DNA from: Pseudomonas bubulae
GTDB taxonomy: Bacteria; Pseudomonadota; Gammaproteobacteria; Pseudomonadales; Pseudomonadaceae
Assembly: GCF_037023725.1 (NCBI RefSeq)
Contig: NZ_CP146077.1
Location: 2,393,001 to 2,457,000, forward strand
Length of the DNA: 64,000 bases
Direction: 5' to 3'
The notes beneath the pieces are model-generated. The model made no database searches. It saw nothing but the letters and a program-made list of their open reading frames with translations, and was not told the DNA's origin. A program made the translations under genes and the position numbers. Below, one piece after another: positions 42,842 through 53,007 of this stretch (the stretch's first letter is position 1; each line of letters starts with the position of its first letter).

Positions 42842-44651
42842 TCCCTCTGCTGTACCGCCTGCGGCTGCGGTGACGGATCGCCTGACCTGGGCCGAAATCC
42901 GCCGCCTGGCCCTGCGCCATAAAAAAGCCCTGTGGCTTGCCAACGGCGTTGCCGTGCTGGCGACCCTGTGCAGTGTGCCGATCCCCTTGCTTCTGCCTTT
43001 GCTGGTGGACGAGGTGCTGTTGGGTAACGGGGACGCTGCGCTGAAGATCATGAACCACTGGCTGCCGACTGCGTGGCAAAGCGCGGCAGGCTATATCGGC
43101 CTGATGCTGGCGATTACCCTGTTGCTGCGCTGCGGTGCTTTGCTGTTTAACGTGCTGCAGGCGCGGCTGTTTTCGCGGCTGGCCAAGGACATTGTGTTTC
43201 GCATTCGCCTGCGCCTGATCGAACGCTTGAAGCGAATATCACTGGCCGAGTACGAAAGCCTGGGCAGCGGCACGGTGACGACTCATCTGGTCACCGACCT
43301 CGATACGCTCGACAAGTTTGTCGGAGAAACCCTGAGCCGATTTTTGGTGGCGATGCTCACTCTGGTGGGGACCTCGGCGATTTTGTTGTGGATGCACTGG
43401 CAGCTGGCGCTGCTGATTTTGTTGTTCAACCCGCTGGTGATTTACGCCACGGTGCAGTTGGGCAAGCGGGTCAAGCACCTGAAAAAGCTTGAAAACGACA
43501 GCACGGCGCGCTTTACCCAGGCCCTTACCGAGACGCTGGATTCCATCCAGGAAGTGCGTGCAGGTAACCGCCAGGGCTTTTTCCTGGGCCGTCTGGGGTT
43601 GCGGGCGCGAGAAGTGCGGGACTTTGCCGTGGCTTCACAGTGGAAGAGCGATGCCTCCAATCGCGCCAGCGGTTTGTTGTTCCAGTTCGGGATCGATATT
43701 TTTCGAGCCGCCGCGATGTTGACGGTATTGTTTTCGGATCTGTCGATCGGTCAGATGCTCGCAGTGTTCAGTTATCTGTGGTTCATGATCGGGCCGGTTG
43801 AGCAGTTGCTCAATTTGCAATATGCCTTCTATGCCGCTGATGGAGCCGTTACGCGGATCAATCAGTTATTGGCGCGCAACGACGAGCCACAATACCCCGG
43901 CGGCGCCAATCCATTTGTGGGGCGACAGACGGTCGGCATCGAAGTGCGTGACCTTAGCTTCAGCTATGGCGACGAAAAGGTACTCGATCACCTTAACCTG
44001 ACCATTGCTCCTGGTGAGAAGGTGGCCATTGTCGGCACTAGCGGTGGTGGTAAAAGCACCCTTGTGCAACTGTTGCTGGGCTTATACACGCCGCAGTCGG
44101 GGAGTATCCGCTTTGCTGATGCCAGCCAGCCCGAAATCGGCCTGCAGACCATTCGCGAGCATGTGGCGGTGGTGCTGCAACACCCGGCATTGTTCAACGA
44201 TACCGTGCGTGCCAATCTGACCATGGGCCGTGAACGAACCGATGAAGCGTGCTGGCACGCCCTGCAAATCGCTCAGCTCGATGGCACCATTGATGCGCTG
44301 CCCCAGGGCCTGGACAGCATCGTGGGGCGTTCGGGGGTGCGTTTGTCCGGCGGTCAGCGTCAGCGCCTGGCGATTGCGCGCATGGTATTGGCCGAACCCA
44401 AGGTGGTGATCCTCGACGAGGCCACCAGTGCCCTGGATGCTGCCACCGAATACAACCTGCATCACGCTTTGGGAAAATTTTTGAGCGGGCGCACAACTTT
44501 AATCATCGCTCACCGTTTATCTGCGGTAAAACAGGCTGACCGGGTGCTGGTGTTTGATGGTGGGTGCATTGCCGAAGAGGGCGATCACCAGCAGTTGATT
44601 GCAGAGGGTGGGCTCTATGCCAAGCTCTACGGGCATCTGCAGCAGACGTGA
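42834..44651 (+). CDS. ABC exporter (fused permease and ATPase, MsbA-like)
   Basis: About 605 aa: six-helix membrane domain (about residues 30-320) followed by an ABC ATPase with Walker A IVGTSGGGKSTL (near 405), Q-loop VVLQHPALFNDT, signature LSGGQRQRL and Walker B VVILDEATSALD. It is a half-transporter that would work as a dimer. The substrate cannot be told from sequence. The start is uncertain: I use the GTG at 42834, overlapping the DsbA-family stop by 8 bp, because residues before it lie inside that gene; no clear SD is visible. Confidence 0.88.
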   Translation: MFDPSAVPPAAAVTDRLTWAEIRRLALRHKKALWLANGVAVLATLCSVPIPLLLPLLVDEVLLGNGDAALKIMNHWLPTAWQSAAGYIGLMLAITLLLRCGALLFNVLQARLFSRLAKDIVFRIRLRLIERLKRISLAEYESLGSGTVTTHLVTDLDTLDKFVGETLSRFLVAMLTLVGTSAILLWMHWQLALLILLFNPLVIYATVQLGKRVKHLKKLENDSTARFTQALTETLDSIQEVRAGNRQGFFLGRLGLRAREVRDFAVASQWKSDASNRASGLLFQFGIDIFRAAAMLTVLFSDLSIGQMLAVFSYLWFMIGPVEQLLNLQYAFYAADGAVTRINQLLARNDEPQYPGGANPFVGRQTVGIEVRDLSFSYGDEKVLDHLNLTIAPGEKVAIVGTSGGGKSTLVQLLLGLYTPQSGSIRFADASQPEIGLQTIREHVAVVLQHPALFNDTVRANLTMGRERTDEACWHALQIAQLDGTIDALPQGLDSIVGRSGVRLSGGQRQRLAIARMVLAEPKVVILDEATSALDAATEYNLHHALGKFLSGRTTLIIAHRLSAVKQADRVLVFDGGCIAEEGDHQQLIAEGGLYAKLYGHLQQT

Positions 44652-44662
44652 TGTCGCAGGGT

Positions 44663-44686
44663 TGTGGGGGCGAGCCTGCACGCGAA
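44663..44686 (+). repeat. Single degenerate REP half-site
   Basis: GTGGGGGCGAGCCTGCACGCG matches one arm of the REP elements elsewhere in the window with two changes. No inverted partner follows, so this is an orphan or decayed copy. Confidence 0.55.
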
Positions 44687-44921
44687 AGCCCATGAACATC
44701 GCAGTTATCCGGCCAATACACGGTATTGCTCACGATCTTCTCGAGCAGGTTCTTTTGCACAGGCGCATTGCTTGCTTCAATGAACATAATGATGCGGCTG
44801 CACGCTTATTGAAGATTTAGATCGGCTCAGACTACTCAATTTTTGAAAAATTGGCCTAGGCTGACTTGTAGTGAGATTTTCTCTCTGGTTTTCATTTGAC
44901 TCCATGAAGCAAAGGGAACTC

Positions 44922-47381
44922 ATGAAATCTAAACGCCCCCTTGGTACACCACGCTTATTGGGCATTGTTTGGCCTTTTATTGCTGTCGTGCTGTTCCAGG
45001 CGTTATTGGGGTGCGTGAGTCTGTATATGCTTTCTGCCGTGAGGAGTTATGTCGGTGGCGAAAGTTTATGGTCCAAGGGGCAGAAGGACGCCATCTACTT
45101 TCTCTATCTGTATTCCGATACCCATGACCCGGTTTATTACGAAAAATACACACAGGCCATAAGTGTTCCCCAGGGCGACCATAAGTTACGCCTGGCGATG
45201 GATGAGTCCCCACCCAATGAAGTCGCTGCCCGCGAAGGCATTCTGCAGGGCGGCAACAGCGCGCAAGATGCCTCGAGCATTATCTGGTTTTACCGCTACT
45301 TCCGCCATGTAAGCTATATGGAAACCGCCATCGAGAAGTGGGCCATAGGTGATGCTTACCTGCTCAAGCTCGACAATCTGGCCCAGGAGATGCACAAGGC
45401 CATCCTCGCCGGCAATGCCGATGCTGCGGAGTCCCAGCGCTGGGAAGACGAGATTTTCGCCATCAACGAGGGTATTGCGCCTTCTGCCAAGGCTTTCAGT
45501 GATGCGCTGGGTGAAGGCTCGCGCTTTATCTGGCGGTTGCTGGTGGTCATAAACCTGGTCACGGCGGTGGCGCTGATCCTGCTGGTACTCAAGCGCACCC
45601 ATAAAGTGCTCAAGCAGAGCCGTGCTTTTGCCGAGGCGCTGCAGCTGGAAAAAGAGCGGGCGCAAATCACCCTGCAGTCGATTGGCGACGGTGTTATCAC
45701 CACCGACGTCAATGGCGCGATTGCCTATATGAACCCTGCGGCCGAGAACTTGACCCAGTGGAAGTCCGAGCAGGCGCAAGGCATTTCCCTGGCTGCGCTG
45801 TTCAAGTTGCTTGATGACAACGATCAGGACGAAGGCCCCAGGCTGGTCGAGCGTATTCTCACTGGCGAGCTGGGTAACAGTCGCGAGCACTCCCGGCAGA
45901 TTCAACGCATGGATGGCAGTACCGTTGCGGTAACCCTTGTGGGTGCGCCAATCCTTCACGATGGCGATGTCAGTGGCGCAGTGCTGGTGCTGCATGACAT
46001 GACCCAGGAGCGCCAGTACATTGCCAACCTGTCCTGGCAGGCGACCCATGATGCACTGACCGGGCTGGCCAACCGACGTGAGTTCGAATACCGCCTGGAG
46101 TTGGTACTGAAGAACCTGGGGCGCCAGCAGGGCCGGCATGCCCTGATGTTTCTTGATCTGGACCAGTTCAAGCTGGTCAATGACACCTGCGGTCACGCGG
46201 CGGGTGATGAGCTGTTGCGGCATATTTGTACCTTGCTGCGTACCGGCCTGCGTGAAGGCGATACCCTGGCCCGGCTGGGTGGGGATGAGTTTGGCATCCT
46301 GCTGGAAAACTGCCCGGTGGACATGGCGGAAAAAATCGCCGGCGGTTTGCGTCAGGCGGTGCAAAGCCTGCATTTTGCCTGGAAAGGGCGCCCGTTCATG
46401 AGCACCATCAGCATCGGCCTTGTGCATATCCATAAAGCGCCAGTCACCCTTGAGTCTTTGATGCGGGCTGCGGACATGGCCTGTTATATGGCCAAGGAAA
46501 AGGGCCGTAACCGGGTGCAAGTTTATCATGTGGATGACACGGAGTTGTCATTGCGCTTTGGTGAAATGGCCTGGGTGCAGCGCTTGCATGTCGCACTGGA
46601 AGAAAACCGTTTCAGTCTGTATGCCCAGGAAATAACCCCCCTGGGACCTGTGCAGGACGGGGGCGGGCATATCGAGATTCTGTTGCGCCTGCAAGATGAA
46701 AACGGTCGCATTGTATTCCCCGACAGTTTTATTCCTGCGGCGGAACGTTATGGCTTGATGAGTTCGATAGACCGCTGGGTGGTCGAAAATGTGTTCAGGA
46801 TCATTGCGGAATGTTCAGCCCAGGCGGGTGGGCGGCCAATGGCCATGTGTGCGATCAACCTGTCTGGGTCAACCATTGGCGATGATGACTTTCTTGCGTT
46901 TTTGCATGAACAATTTGACTGTTACGGCGTGTCGCCAAAACTCATCTGTTTTGAAATTACTGAAACCAGTGCAATTGCCAACCTGGGTAATGCCATCCGT
47001 TTTATCAATGATCTTAAAACCCTGGGTTGTCACTTTTCGCTGGATGACTTTTGTGCCGGGATGTCCTCATTTGCCTATTTGAAACATCTTCCTGTCGACT
47101 TTTTGAAGATCGACGGCAGTTTCGTCAAGGACATGTTGGACGACCCGATCAATCGTGCCATGGTGGAAGTCATTAATCATATTGGCCATGTCATGGGCAA
47201 ACGCACGATTGCCGAGTTTGTTGAAAGCACGCAGATTGAAGAGGCCTTGATTGAAATCGGCGTTGATTATGCGCAGGGCTATATTGTCCAGCGGCCACAG
47301 TTATTCACGTTCGATAGTTTGTTGCAGCGTCCTCAGCGTGCCCGGGCGTTGACATTGAAGTCCCCGGGCACGTTGCGTTGA
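44922..47381 (+). CDS. Membrane-bound PAS-GGDEF-EAL cyclic-di-GMP protein
   Basis: 819-aa protein: TM1 (about residues 15-38), a periplasmic sensor region (about 40-205), TM2 (about 210-232), PAS (about 262-375), GGDEF with intact GGDEF at 453-457 and an RxxD inhibitory site (REGD) five residues before it, and an EAL domain. The EAL signature reads EIL (Glu585), but the other catalytic residues look present: NLSGS, EITE, LDDFCAG (for DDFGTG), FLKIDG, AEFVES and YAQGY. Both synthesis and hydrolysis of c-di-GMP are possible. I chose the ATG at 44922 because AAGGGA lies about 6 nt upstream. A perfect palindrome at 44837-44853 lies in the promoter region. Confidence 0.93.
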   Translation: MKSKRPLGTPRLLGIVWPFIAVVLFQALLGCVSLYMLSAVRSYVGGESLWSKGQKDAIYFLYLYSDTHDPVYYEKYTQAISVPQGDHKLRLAMDESPPNEVAAREGILQGGNSAQDASSIIWFYRYFRHVSYMETAIEKWAIGDAYLLKLDNLAQEMHKAILAGNADAAESQRWEDEIFAINEGIAPSAKAFSDALGEGSRFIWRLLVVINLVTAVALILLVLKRTHKVLKQSRAFAEALQLEKERAQITLQSIGDGVITTDVNGAIAYMNPAAENLTQWKSEQAQGISLAALFKLLDDNDQDEGPRLVERILTGELGNSREHSRQIQRMDGSTVAVTLVGAPILHDGDVSGAVLVLHDMTQERQYIANLSWQATHDALTGLANRREFEYRLELVLKNLGRQQGRHALMFLDLDQFKLVNDTCGHAAGDELLRHICTLLRTGLREGDTLARLGGDEFGILLENCPVDMAEKIAGGLRQAVQSLHFAWKGRPFMSTISIGLVHIHKAPVTLESLMRAADMACYMAKEKGRNRVQVYHVDDTELSLRFGEMAWVQRLHVALEENRFSLYAQEITPLGPVQDGGGHIEILLRLQDENGRIVFPDSFIPAAERYGLMSSIDRWVVENVFRIIAECSAQAGGRPMAMCAINLSGSTIGDDDFLAFLHEQFDCYGVSPKLICFEITETSAIANLGNAIRFINDLKTLGCHFSLDDFCAGMSSFAYLKHLPVDFLKIDGSFVKDMLDDPINRAMVEVINHIGHVMGKRTIAEFVESTQIEEALIEIGVDYAQGYIVQRPQLFTFDSLLQRPQRARALTLKSPGTLR

Positions 47382-47426
47382 TCTGTTCTACATTTCTAAA
47401 GTCTATTATCAAAAAGGATTTGGATT

Positions 47427-48212
47427 GTGAGTGAAGTCTTCAACCGAACGGGGCCTCTTATGGAGGAAGCCAGTTACCCCCAGTGGGCCCGGCAGTTGAT
47501 TCGGGACTGTAGCGAAAGCAAACGTCGGGCAGTCAAACACGAAATTTACAAGCGCATGCGTGACAACACCTTGAGCCCCAGAGCAATGCGCATGTTTCTC
47601 GTGGGCGGCTGGCCGGTAGTCGAGCAGTTTTCGTTGTACATGGGCCATAACCTGGGCAAGACCCGCTACGGGCGTCACCCTGGCGAAGACATGGCTCGCC
47701 GCTGGTTGATTCGCAATATCCGGGTCGAGCTTAATCATGCCGACTATTGGGTGAACTGGGCGCTGGCGCACGGGGTCAGCCTTGAAGACCTCAATGCCCA
47801 GGACCTGCCTGCCGAGTTTCAGGCGCTGAACGACTGGTGCTGGCATAGCTGTTCCAAGGATTCGCTGGCCGTGGCGATGGCTGCCACCAACTACGCCATC
47901 GAGGGTGCCGTGGGTGAGTGGGCGGCGATTGTCTGCTCGGCCGATATCTATGAAGAGTCGTTTGCGGTCGATCAACGCAAGCGCGCGATGAAGTGGCTGA
48001 AGATGCACGCCCAGTACGATGACGAGCATCCCTGGGAGGCGCTGGAAATTGTCTGTACCCTCGTGGGAATGAATCCGAGCCAGGAGCAGATCACTGAACT
48101 GCGCAAAGCCATCTGCAAGAGCTACGACTATATGTATTTGTTTCTGCAAAGTTGCCTGTTGTTCGACAAGGCCGCTGTGGCGCGTGAGCATCGGGAACTG
48201 GTCGAGAGCTGA
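47427..48212 (+). CDS. TenA/PqqC-like haem-oxygenase-fold protein, candidate diiron oxidase
   Basis: 261-aa helical protein of the family often annotated as a TenA-type regulator. It has an H-x3-D-x2-H triplet at H194, D198 and H201 (MHAQYDDEH), as in the diiron oxidases CADD and SznF, with E101/H104, E66/H74 and E159/E164 as further candidate ligands. Real thiaminase II lacks this set, so an oxidative enzyme seems more likely than a regulator; that is inference. It starts with GTG, with AAGGA about 7 nt upstream, 45 bp after the c-di-GMP gene. A bidirectional terminator follows. The substrate is unknown. Confidence 0.8.
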   Translation: MSEVFNRTGPLMEEASYPQWARQLIRDCSESKRRAVKHEIYKRMRDNTLSPRAMRMFLVGGWPVVEQFSLYMGHNLGKTRYGRHPGEDMARRWLIRNIRVELNHADYWVNWALAHGVSLEDLNAQDLPAEFQALNDWCWHSCSKDSLAVAMAATNYAIEGAVGEWAAIVCSADIYEESFAVDQRKRAMKWLKMHAQYDDEHPWEALEIVCTLVGMNPSQEQITELRKAICKSYDYMYLFLQSCLLFDKAAVAREHRELVES

Positions 48213-48232
48213 ACACCGGCTTTTCAGTGCAT

Positions 48233-48273
48233 AAAAAAACCGCGGGCTGCATGGGATGCAGCCCGCGGTTTTT
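48233..48273. terminator. Bidirectional rho-independent terminator
   Basis: CCGCGGGCTGCAT (48240-48252) pairs perfectly with ATGCAGCCCGCGG (48256-48268) around a GGG loop, flanked by an A-run on the left and a T-run on the right. It lies between the convergent TenA-like and SDR genes and serves both. Confidence 0.95.
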
Positions 48274-48286
48274 GTTTGTAGCCCTG

Positions 48287-49027
48287 TTACTGTGCGTTGA
48301 AAGCCTGCCCGTTGATCCCGGTACTGTCCGGGCCCATCAGGTACAGGTAAACCGGCATGATTTCGTGTGGCTCTGGATTGTTCTCGGGGTTTTCACCCGG
48401 ATAGGCCAGGGCGCGCATGCTGGTGCGGGTCGCGCCGGGGTTGATGCTGTTGGCACGTACCGGGGCCACGCCGTCGACTTCGTCGGCCAGGGTTTGCATC
48501 AAGCCTTCGGTGGCGAACTTGGAGACGCCATAGGCACCCCAGTAAGCACGGCCTTTGCGCCCGACACTGCTGGAAGTGAAGATCACCGAGGCGTCCTGCG
48601 ACAGCTTGAGCAGGGGTAGCAGGGTGCTGGTGAGCATAAACATGGCATTGACGTTGATATGCATCACGCGCATGAAATTTTCCCCCGATAGCTGCTCCAG
48701 CGGCGTGCGCGGACCAATGATCGAAGCGTTGTGCAGCAGCCCGTCAAGGCGGCCGAACTCGGTCTCGATCATGGCGGCCAGCTCATCGTATTGATGGGGT
48801 TGGGCGGTTTCGAGGTTGAACGGGATAACCACTGGCTGCGGATGGCCCGCAGCTTCGATTTCGTCGTAGACCTGGCTTAGGTTGGCTTCGGTCTTGCCCA
48901 GCAGCAATACGGTTGCGCCGTGTGCGGCATAGGTCCTGGCTGCAGCAGCGCCGATGCCGCGACCGGCGCCGGTAACCAGGATCACCCGATCCTGGAGCAG
49001 GTTGGGGCGGGCTGAATAATCAAACAT
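48287..49027 (-). CDS. YciK-family SDR oxidoreductase
   Basis: 246-aa short-chain dehydrogenase. It has the cofactor motif TGAGRGIG (near residue 21), the structural LHNASIIGP, catalytic Ser in SSSVGRKGR and YGVSK as the Y-x-x-x-K dyad. The natural substrate is unknown. I chose the ATG at 49027 (MFDYSARPNLLQ) because GAGG lies 7 nt upstream. It is the last gene of the mtaD-ubiG-mupP minus-strand run, 27 bp after mupP. Confidence 0.92.
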   Translation of the reverse strand: MFDYSARPNLLQDRVILVTGAGRGIGAAAARTYAAHGATVLLLGKTEANLSQVYDEIEAAGHPQPVVIPFNLETAQPHQYDELAAMIETEFGRLDGLLHNASIIGPRTPLEQLSGENFMRVMHINVNAMFMLTSTLLPLLKLSQDASVIFTSSSVGRKGRAYWGAYGVSKFATEGLMQTLADEVDGVAPVRANSINPGATRTSMRALAYPGENPENNPEPHEIMPVYLYLMGPDSTGINGQAFNAQ

Positions 49028-49054
49028 AAAAAACCTCAACAAAATCGGTCATCG

Positions 49055-49726
49055 TTAGCAGCTGCACATCGCGTTATCCAGCACTTTGCGCAGTTCGGCC
49101 GGATGATCGACCACCACGTCCGCACCCCAGTGATCAGGGTTGTCGTCAGGGTGGATATAACCAAAGCGCACGGCTGCAGTTTTGGTCCCGGCATCGCGCC
49201 CGGACTCGATATCGCGCAGGTCATCGCCTACAAACAGTACGCTGGCCGGGTCAAGGTCGAGCATTTTGCAGGCCAGAATCAGCGGCTCGGGGTCTGGCTT
49301 GCTGTTTTTGACGTGGTCGGGGCAAATCAGCAGCGCCGAGCGCTCGGCCAGGCCCAGGCGCTCCATGATTGGCTGGGCGAACCGCACCGGTTTGTTGGTG
49401 ACGACGCCCCACACCAGATGGGCCTTTTCGATATCGGCGAGCAACTCTTCCATGCCATCAAACAGCTTGGTATGGACTGCGCAATCGCGCTGATAGCGCT
49501 CCAGGAACTCCTGACGCAGCTCTTCAAAGCCAGGTGCGTCAGGGTCCATGTTGAAGGTCGCTGCCACCATGGCGCGTGCACCGCCGGAAATCTCGTCGCG
49601 GATAAGTTTGTCTGCGACGGGAGGCAGGTCGCGATCGGCGCGCATGGCCTGGCAGATGGCGATAAAGTCCGGCGCGGTGTCGAGCAGGGTGCCGTCCATG
49701 TCAAAAAGAACTGCTCTTAAACGCAT
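49055..49726 (-). CDS. mupP: N-acetylmuramic acid 6-phosphate phosphatase (HAD family)
   Basis: Dephosphorylates MurNAc-6P in the Pseudomonas cell-wall recycling pathway that bypasses de novo UDP-MurNAc synthesis and contributes to fosfomycin tolerance. The 223-aa HAD hydrolase has motif [11 protein letters not shown], motif II VVTNKP, motif III Lys in KPDPEP and motif [14 protein letters not shown]. Older annotations call it phosphoglycolate phosphatase (Gph). The position directly after ubiG matches the mupP locus of other Pseudomonas and supports this name. Confidence 0.9.
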   Translation of the reverse strand: MRLRAVLFDMDGTLLDTAPDFIAICQAMRADRDLPPVADKLIRDEISGGARAMVAATFNMDPDAPGFEELRQEFLERYQRDCAVHTKLFDGMEELLADIEKAHLVWGVVTNKPVRFAQPIMERLGLAERSALLICPDHVKNSKPDPEPLILACKMLDLDPASVLFVGDDLRDIESGRDAGTKTAAVRFGYIHPDDNPDHWGADVVVDHPAELRKVLDNAMCSC

Positions 49727-49729
49727 GTG

Positions 49730-50428
49730 TTACTCCTCGCGAAGGGTCTGGATCATGTAGTTGACGTCAACATCGGCGGCCAGCTTGTAGTGCTTGGTCA
49801 GTGGGTTGTAGGTCAGGCCGATGATGTCCTTGACGCTCAATCCGGCCTGGCGGCTCCAGGCGCCCAGCTCGGAAGGGCGAATGAATTTTTTGAAGTCATG
49901 GGTGCCACGGGGGATCAGCTTGAGTATGTATTCCGCACCGAGGATAGCGAACAGATAGGACTTGGGGTTGCGGTTGATGGTCGAGAAGAACACCTGGCCA
50001 CCGGGCTTGACCATTTTGTAGCAGGCGCGGATCACCGACGACGGGTCGGGTACATGCTCAAGCATTTCGAGGCAGGTGACTACATCGAACTGCCCGGGCA
50101 TTTCTTCAGCAAGATCTTCAGCAGTGACCTGGCGGTACTCAACGTTTACGCCGGACTCGAGCTGATGCAGCTGTGCCACGGCCAGCGGGGCTTCGCCCAT
50201 GTCGATGCCCATTACGGTGGCGCCGCGCTGAGCCATCGACTCGCTGAGAATGCCGCCGCCGCAGCCGACGTCGAGGACTTTTTTGCCAGCCAGTTGTACG
50301 CGCTCGTCAATCCAGTTGACGCGCAGCGGGTTGATGTCGTGCAGCGGCTTGAACTCGCTCTCACGGTCCCACCAGCGATGGGCTAGCGCTTCGAATTTGG
50401 CGATCTCGGCGTGGTCAACGTTGCTCAT
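49730..50428 (-). CDS. ubiG: Ubiquinone biosynthesis O-methyltransferase UbiG
   Basis: SAM-dependent enzyme catalysing both O-methylations in ubiquinone synthesis. The 232-aa protein starts [20 protein letters not shown], the family N-terminus, and has SAM motif [14 protein letters not shown] and [14 protein letters not shown]. It is 3 bp upstream of mupP, so the two are coupled, and 63 bp downstream of mtaD. Confidence 0.96.
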   Translation of the reverse strand: MSNVDHAEIAKFEALAHRWWDRESEFKPLHDINPLRVNWIDERVQLAGKKVLDVGCGGGILSESMAQRGATVMGIDMGEAPLAVAQLHQLESGVNVEYRQVTAEDLAEEMPGQFDVVTCLEMLEHVPDPSSVIRACYKMVKPGGQVFFSTINRNPKSYLFAILGAEYILKLIPRGTHDFKKFIRPSELGAWSRQAGLSVKDIIGLTYNPLTKHYKLAADVDVNYMIQTLREE

Positions 50429-50491
50429 GGGTAAATCCTCTAAAGCTGAATAATCTGGTAAAGCTCCGGGCGCAGGCCCGAAGGTACTGAA

Positions 50492-51823
50492 TCAATGAGT
50501 ATGGCCGCTTATGCGTTCGCCCCAGGCCCTTGCGGTTGCGCAGAGTTGCTGCTCGTCCAGGCGGGTCAGGTGTCGATCCTCGAGCAACTGCTTGCCTGCG
50601 ACCCACACATGTTTAACGCAATCGCGGCCTGTGGCGTAGATCAACTGCGAAACGGGGTCGTAGACCGGTTGCTGGGCCAGACCGCTGAGGTCAAAGGCTA
50701 CCAGGTCGGCGGCCTTGCCGATTTCGATCGAGCCGGTGTCGCTTTCAATGCCCAGGGCGCGCGCGCCATTGAGGGTGGCCATGCGCAGTGCGCGGTGGGC
50801 GTCCAGCGCGGTGGCAGAGCCTGCAACGGCCTTGGCCAGCAAGGCGGCGGTGCGGGTTTCGCCGAGCAGATCGAGGTCATTGTTGCTGGCCGCACCGTCG
50901 GTACCCACCGCCACATTGACTCCGGCTTGCCACAGGCGCTCCACCGGGCAGAAGCCACTGGCCAGTTTGAGGTTGGACTCGGGGCAATGAACCACGCTGG
51001 AGTTGCTTTCTACCAGCATGGCCAGGTCGTCATCGCTGATCTGGGTCATGTGTACGGCCTGGAAGCGCGGGCCCAGCAAGCCCAGGCGGGCGAGGCGGGC
51101 CATCGGGCGTTCGGCGTGTTGCTCGACGGCCTGATGCACTTCGAAGGCGGTTTCGTGAACGTGCATATGAATGGCGGCATCCAGCTCGTCGGCGATGACC
51201 CGGATTTTCTCCAGGTTGTCGTCGCTTACGGTGTAAGGCGCATGGGGGCCGAAGGCAATTTTGATCCGCGGGTGAAACTTCAGGTCGGCAAACAGTTCGA
51301 CGGCCTGGCGCAGGGATTCGTCTGCGCTGCTGGCGCCGGGAATCGGAAAGTCGAGAATCGGAATGGCGATTTGTGCACGGATACCGCTCTTGTGCACGCA
51401 CTCGCTGGCAACTTTCGGGAAAAAATACATGTCGCTGAAACAGGTGATGCCGCCCTTGAGCTGTTCGGCGATGGCCAGGTTGGTGCCGTCGCGCACGAAC
51501 TGCTCATCGACCCATTTGCCCTCGGCCGGCCAGATATGCTGTTCGAGCCAGGTCATCAGGGGCAGGTCGTCGGCCATGCCGCGGAACAGCGTCATGGCCG
51601 CGTGCCCGTGCGCGTTGATCAGCCCCGGGCTGAGCAGCATGTCCGGCAGCTCGCGGGTTTGCGTGGCGGTGAGCTTCAGCGCCTGTTCGCGCGGGCCGAT
51701 GAACACAATGCAGCCGTCGCGAATGCCCACGCCGTGATCCTTGAGTACGACACCGGCCGGTTCTACAGGCACCAGCCAGGTGGGTAACAGCAGTAAGTCC
51801 AGGGGCGTGGTTGGGGTCGGCAT
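50492..51823 (-). CDS. mtaD: 5'-methylthioadenosine / S-adenosylhomocysteine deaminase (TRZ/ATZ hydrolase)
   Basis: Amidohydrolase predicted to deaminate methylthioadenosine to methylthioinosine, the Pseudomonas-type entry to MTA salvage. The 443-aa protein has metal ligands [36 protein letters not shown] and the Asp in [16 protein letters not shown]. It is divergent from mtnA, which acts later in the same salvage route, with about 107 bp between starts. Guanine or chlorohydrolase activity is the alternative within the family; context favours MTA. Confidence 0.9.
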   Translation of the reverse strand: MPTPTTPLDLLLLPTWLVPVEPAGVVLKDHGVGIRDGCIVFIGPREQALKLTATQTRELPDMLLSPGLINAHGHAAMTLFRGMADDLPLMTWLEQHIWPAEGKWVDEQFVRDGTNLAIAEQLKGGITCFSDMYFFPKVASECVHKSGIRAQIAIPILDFPIPGASSADESLRQAVELFADLKFHPRIKIAFGPHAPYTVSDDNLEKIRVIADELDAAIHMHVHETAFEVHQAVEQHAERPMARLARLGLLGPRFQAVHMTQISDDDLAMLVESNSSVVHCPESNLKLASGFCPVERLWQAGVNVAVGTDGAASNNDLDLLGETRTAALLAKAVAGSATALDAHRALRMATLNGARALGIESDTGSIEIGKAADLVAFDLSGLAQQPVYDPVSQLIYATGRDCVKHVWVAGKQLLEDRHLTRLDEQQLCATARAWGERISGHTH

Positions 51824-51930
51824 CGAAAACTGATTCCAGTGCGTTATAAAAGGAGGCGAAGTATACCCGAGCGTCTTGGGGGTGGGCTCGCTATAATCGG
51901 CCGCTTTGTTACCAGGTAATGGGGGAAGGC

Positions 51931-53007
51931 ATGCGCGATCGACTGTTGGCTGCGGAAAAGGTTAAGGCCATCGATTGGCGGGATGACGCCCTGTATCTGC
52001 TGGATCAACGCATTCTGCCCTTTGAAGAGAGCTGGTTGGCGTACACCGGCGTTGACGGTGTGGCGCAAGCGATTCGCGACATGGTCGTGCGCGGCGCCCC
52101 GGCAATCGGTATCGCGGCGGCCTATGGCGTGGTGCTGGCTGCACGTGTGCGCAAGGCTGCAGGTGGTGACTGGCTGGCAGCGCTGGAAGAGGACTTCACC
52201 CTGCTGGCGGACTCGCGTCCTACGGCAGTGAACCTGTTCTGGGCCTTGAATCGCATGCGCGAACGTCTGGCTCGAAGCCAAAACCGCGCGGATGTATTGC
52301 AGGTGCTTGAGGCAGAGGCTGTTGCCATCCACGAAAGTGATCGCGAGGCCAATCTGACCATGGCGCAGTTGGGTGTCGATGTCATTCGCCGCCATCAGGG
52401 CAATGCCCAGGCGGTGCTGACCCACTGCAACACCGGAGCCCTGGCCACAGGCGGCTTTGGTACGGCGCTGGGGGTCATCCGGGCGGCCTGGCTCGAAGGC
52501 ATGATCGAGCAGGTCTATGCCGACGAAACCCGGCCCTGGCTGCAGGGTTCGCGCCTGACTGCGTGGGAGCTGGCCAATGAAGGCATCCCGGTGGTGCTGA
52601 ATGTCGATTCGGCAGCAGCGCATATCATGAAAACCAAAGGCGTCACCTGGGTGATCGTGGGCGCTGACCGCATCACTGCGAATGGCGATGTGGCGAACAA
52701 GATCGGCACCTACCAACTGGCGGTCAACGCCATGCACCACGGCGTGCGCTTTATGGTGGTGGCCCCGAGCTCGACCATCGACATGGATCTGGCCTCGGGT
52801 GATGACATCCCGATTGAGGAGCGTGACGGCCGCGAACTGCTGGAAGTGGGTGGCAAGCGGGTCGGCGCGGATGTGCAGGCCTTCAACCCGGTGTTTGATG
52901 TGACGCCTGCGGACCTGATCGATGTGATTGTCACCGAGAAGGGTGTGATTGAACGCCCGGATGCGGCGAAGATGGCGCAATTGATGTGCCGCAAGCGCTT
53001 GCATTGA
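51931..53007 (+). CDS. mtnA: S-methyl-5-thioribose-1-phosphate isomerase
   Basis: Converts methylthioribose-1-P to methylthioribulose-1-P in methionine salvage. The 358-aa protein has the eIF2B-like fold: [31 protein letters not shown] segment with catalytic Cys ([14 protein letters not shown]), and catalytic Asp in [20 protein letters not shown] chose the ATG at 51931 ([16 protein letters not shown]) by homology, with GGGGGAAGG just upstream; ATG 51919 would add four residues. Confidence 0.95.
   Translation: MRDRLLAAEKVKAIDWRDDALYLLDQRILPFEESWLAYTGVDGVAQAIRDMVVRGAPAIGIAAAYGVVLAARVRKAAGGDWLAALEEDFTLLADSRPTAVNLFWALNRMRERLARSQNRADVLQVLEAEAVAIHESDREANLTMAQLGVDVIRRHQGNAQAVLTHCNTGALATGGFGTALGVIRAAWLEGMIEQVYADETRPWLQGSRLTAWELANEGIPVVLNVDSAAAHIMKTKGVTWVIVGADRITANGDVANKIGTYQLAVNAMHHGVRFMVVAPSSTIDMDLASGDDIPIEERDGRELLEVGGKRVGADVQAFNPVFDVTPADLIDVIVTEKGVIERPDAAKMAQLMCRKRLH

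Noticed and set aside
44692..44820. Possible 42-aa ORF (MNIAVIRPIHGIAHDLLEQV...) between the ABC exporter and the c-di-GMP gene
   Set aside because: No clear SD, directly follows a REP half-site, and no recognised family. It could be a real small ORF or a remnant, but I cannot support it.
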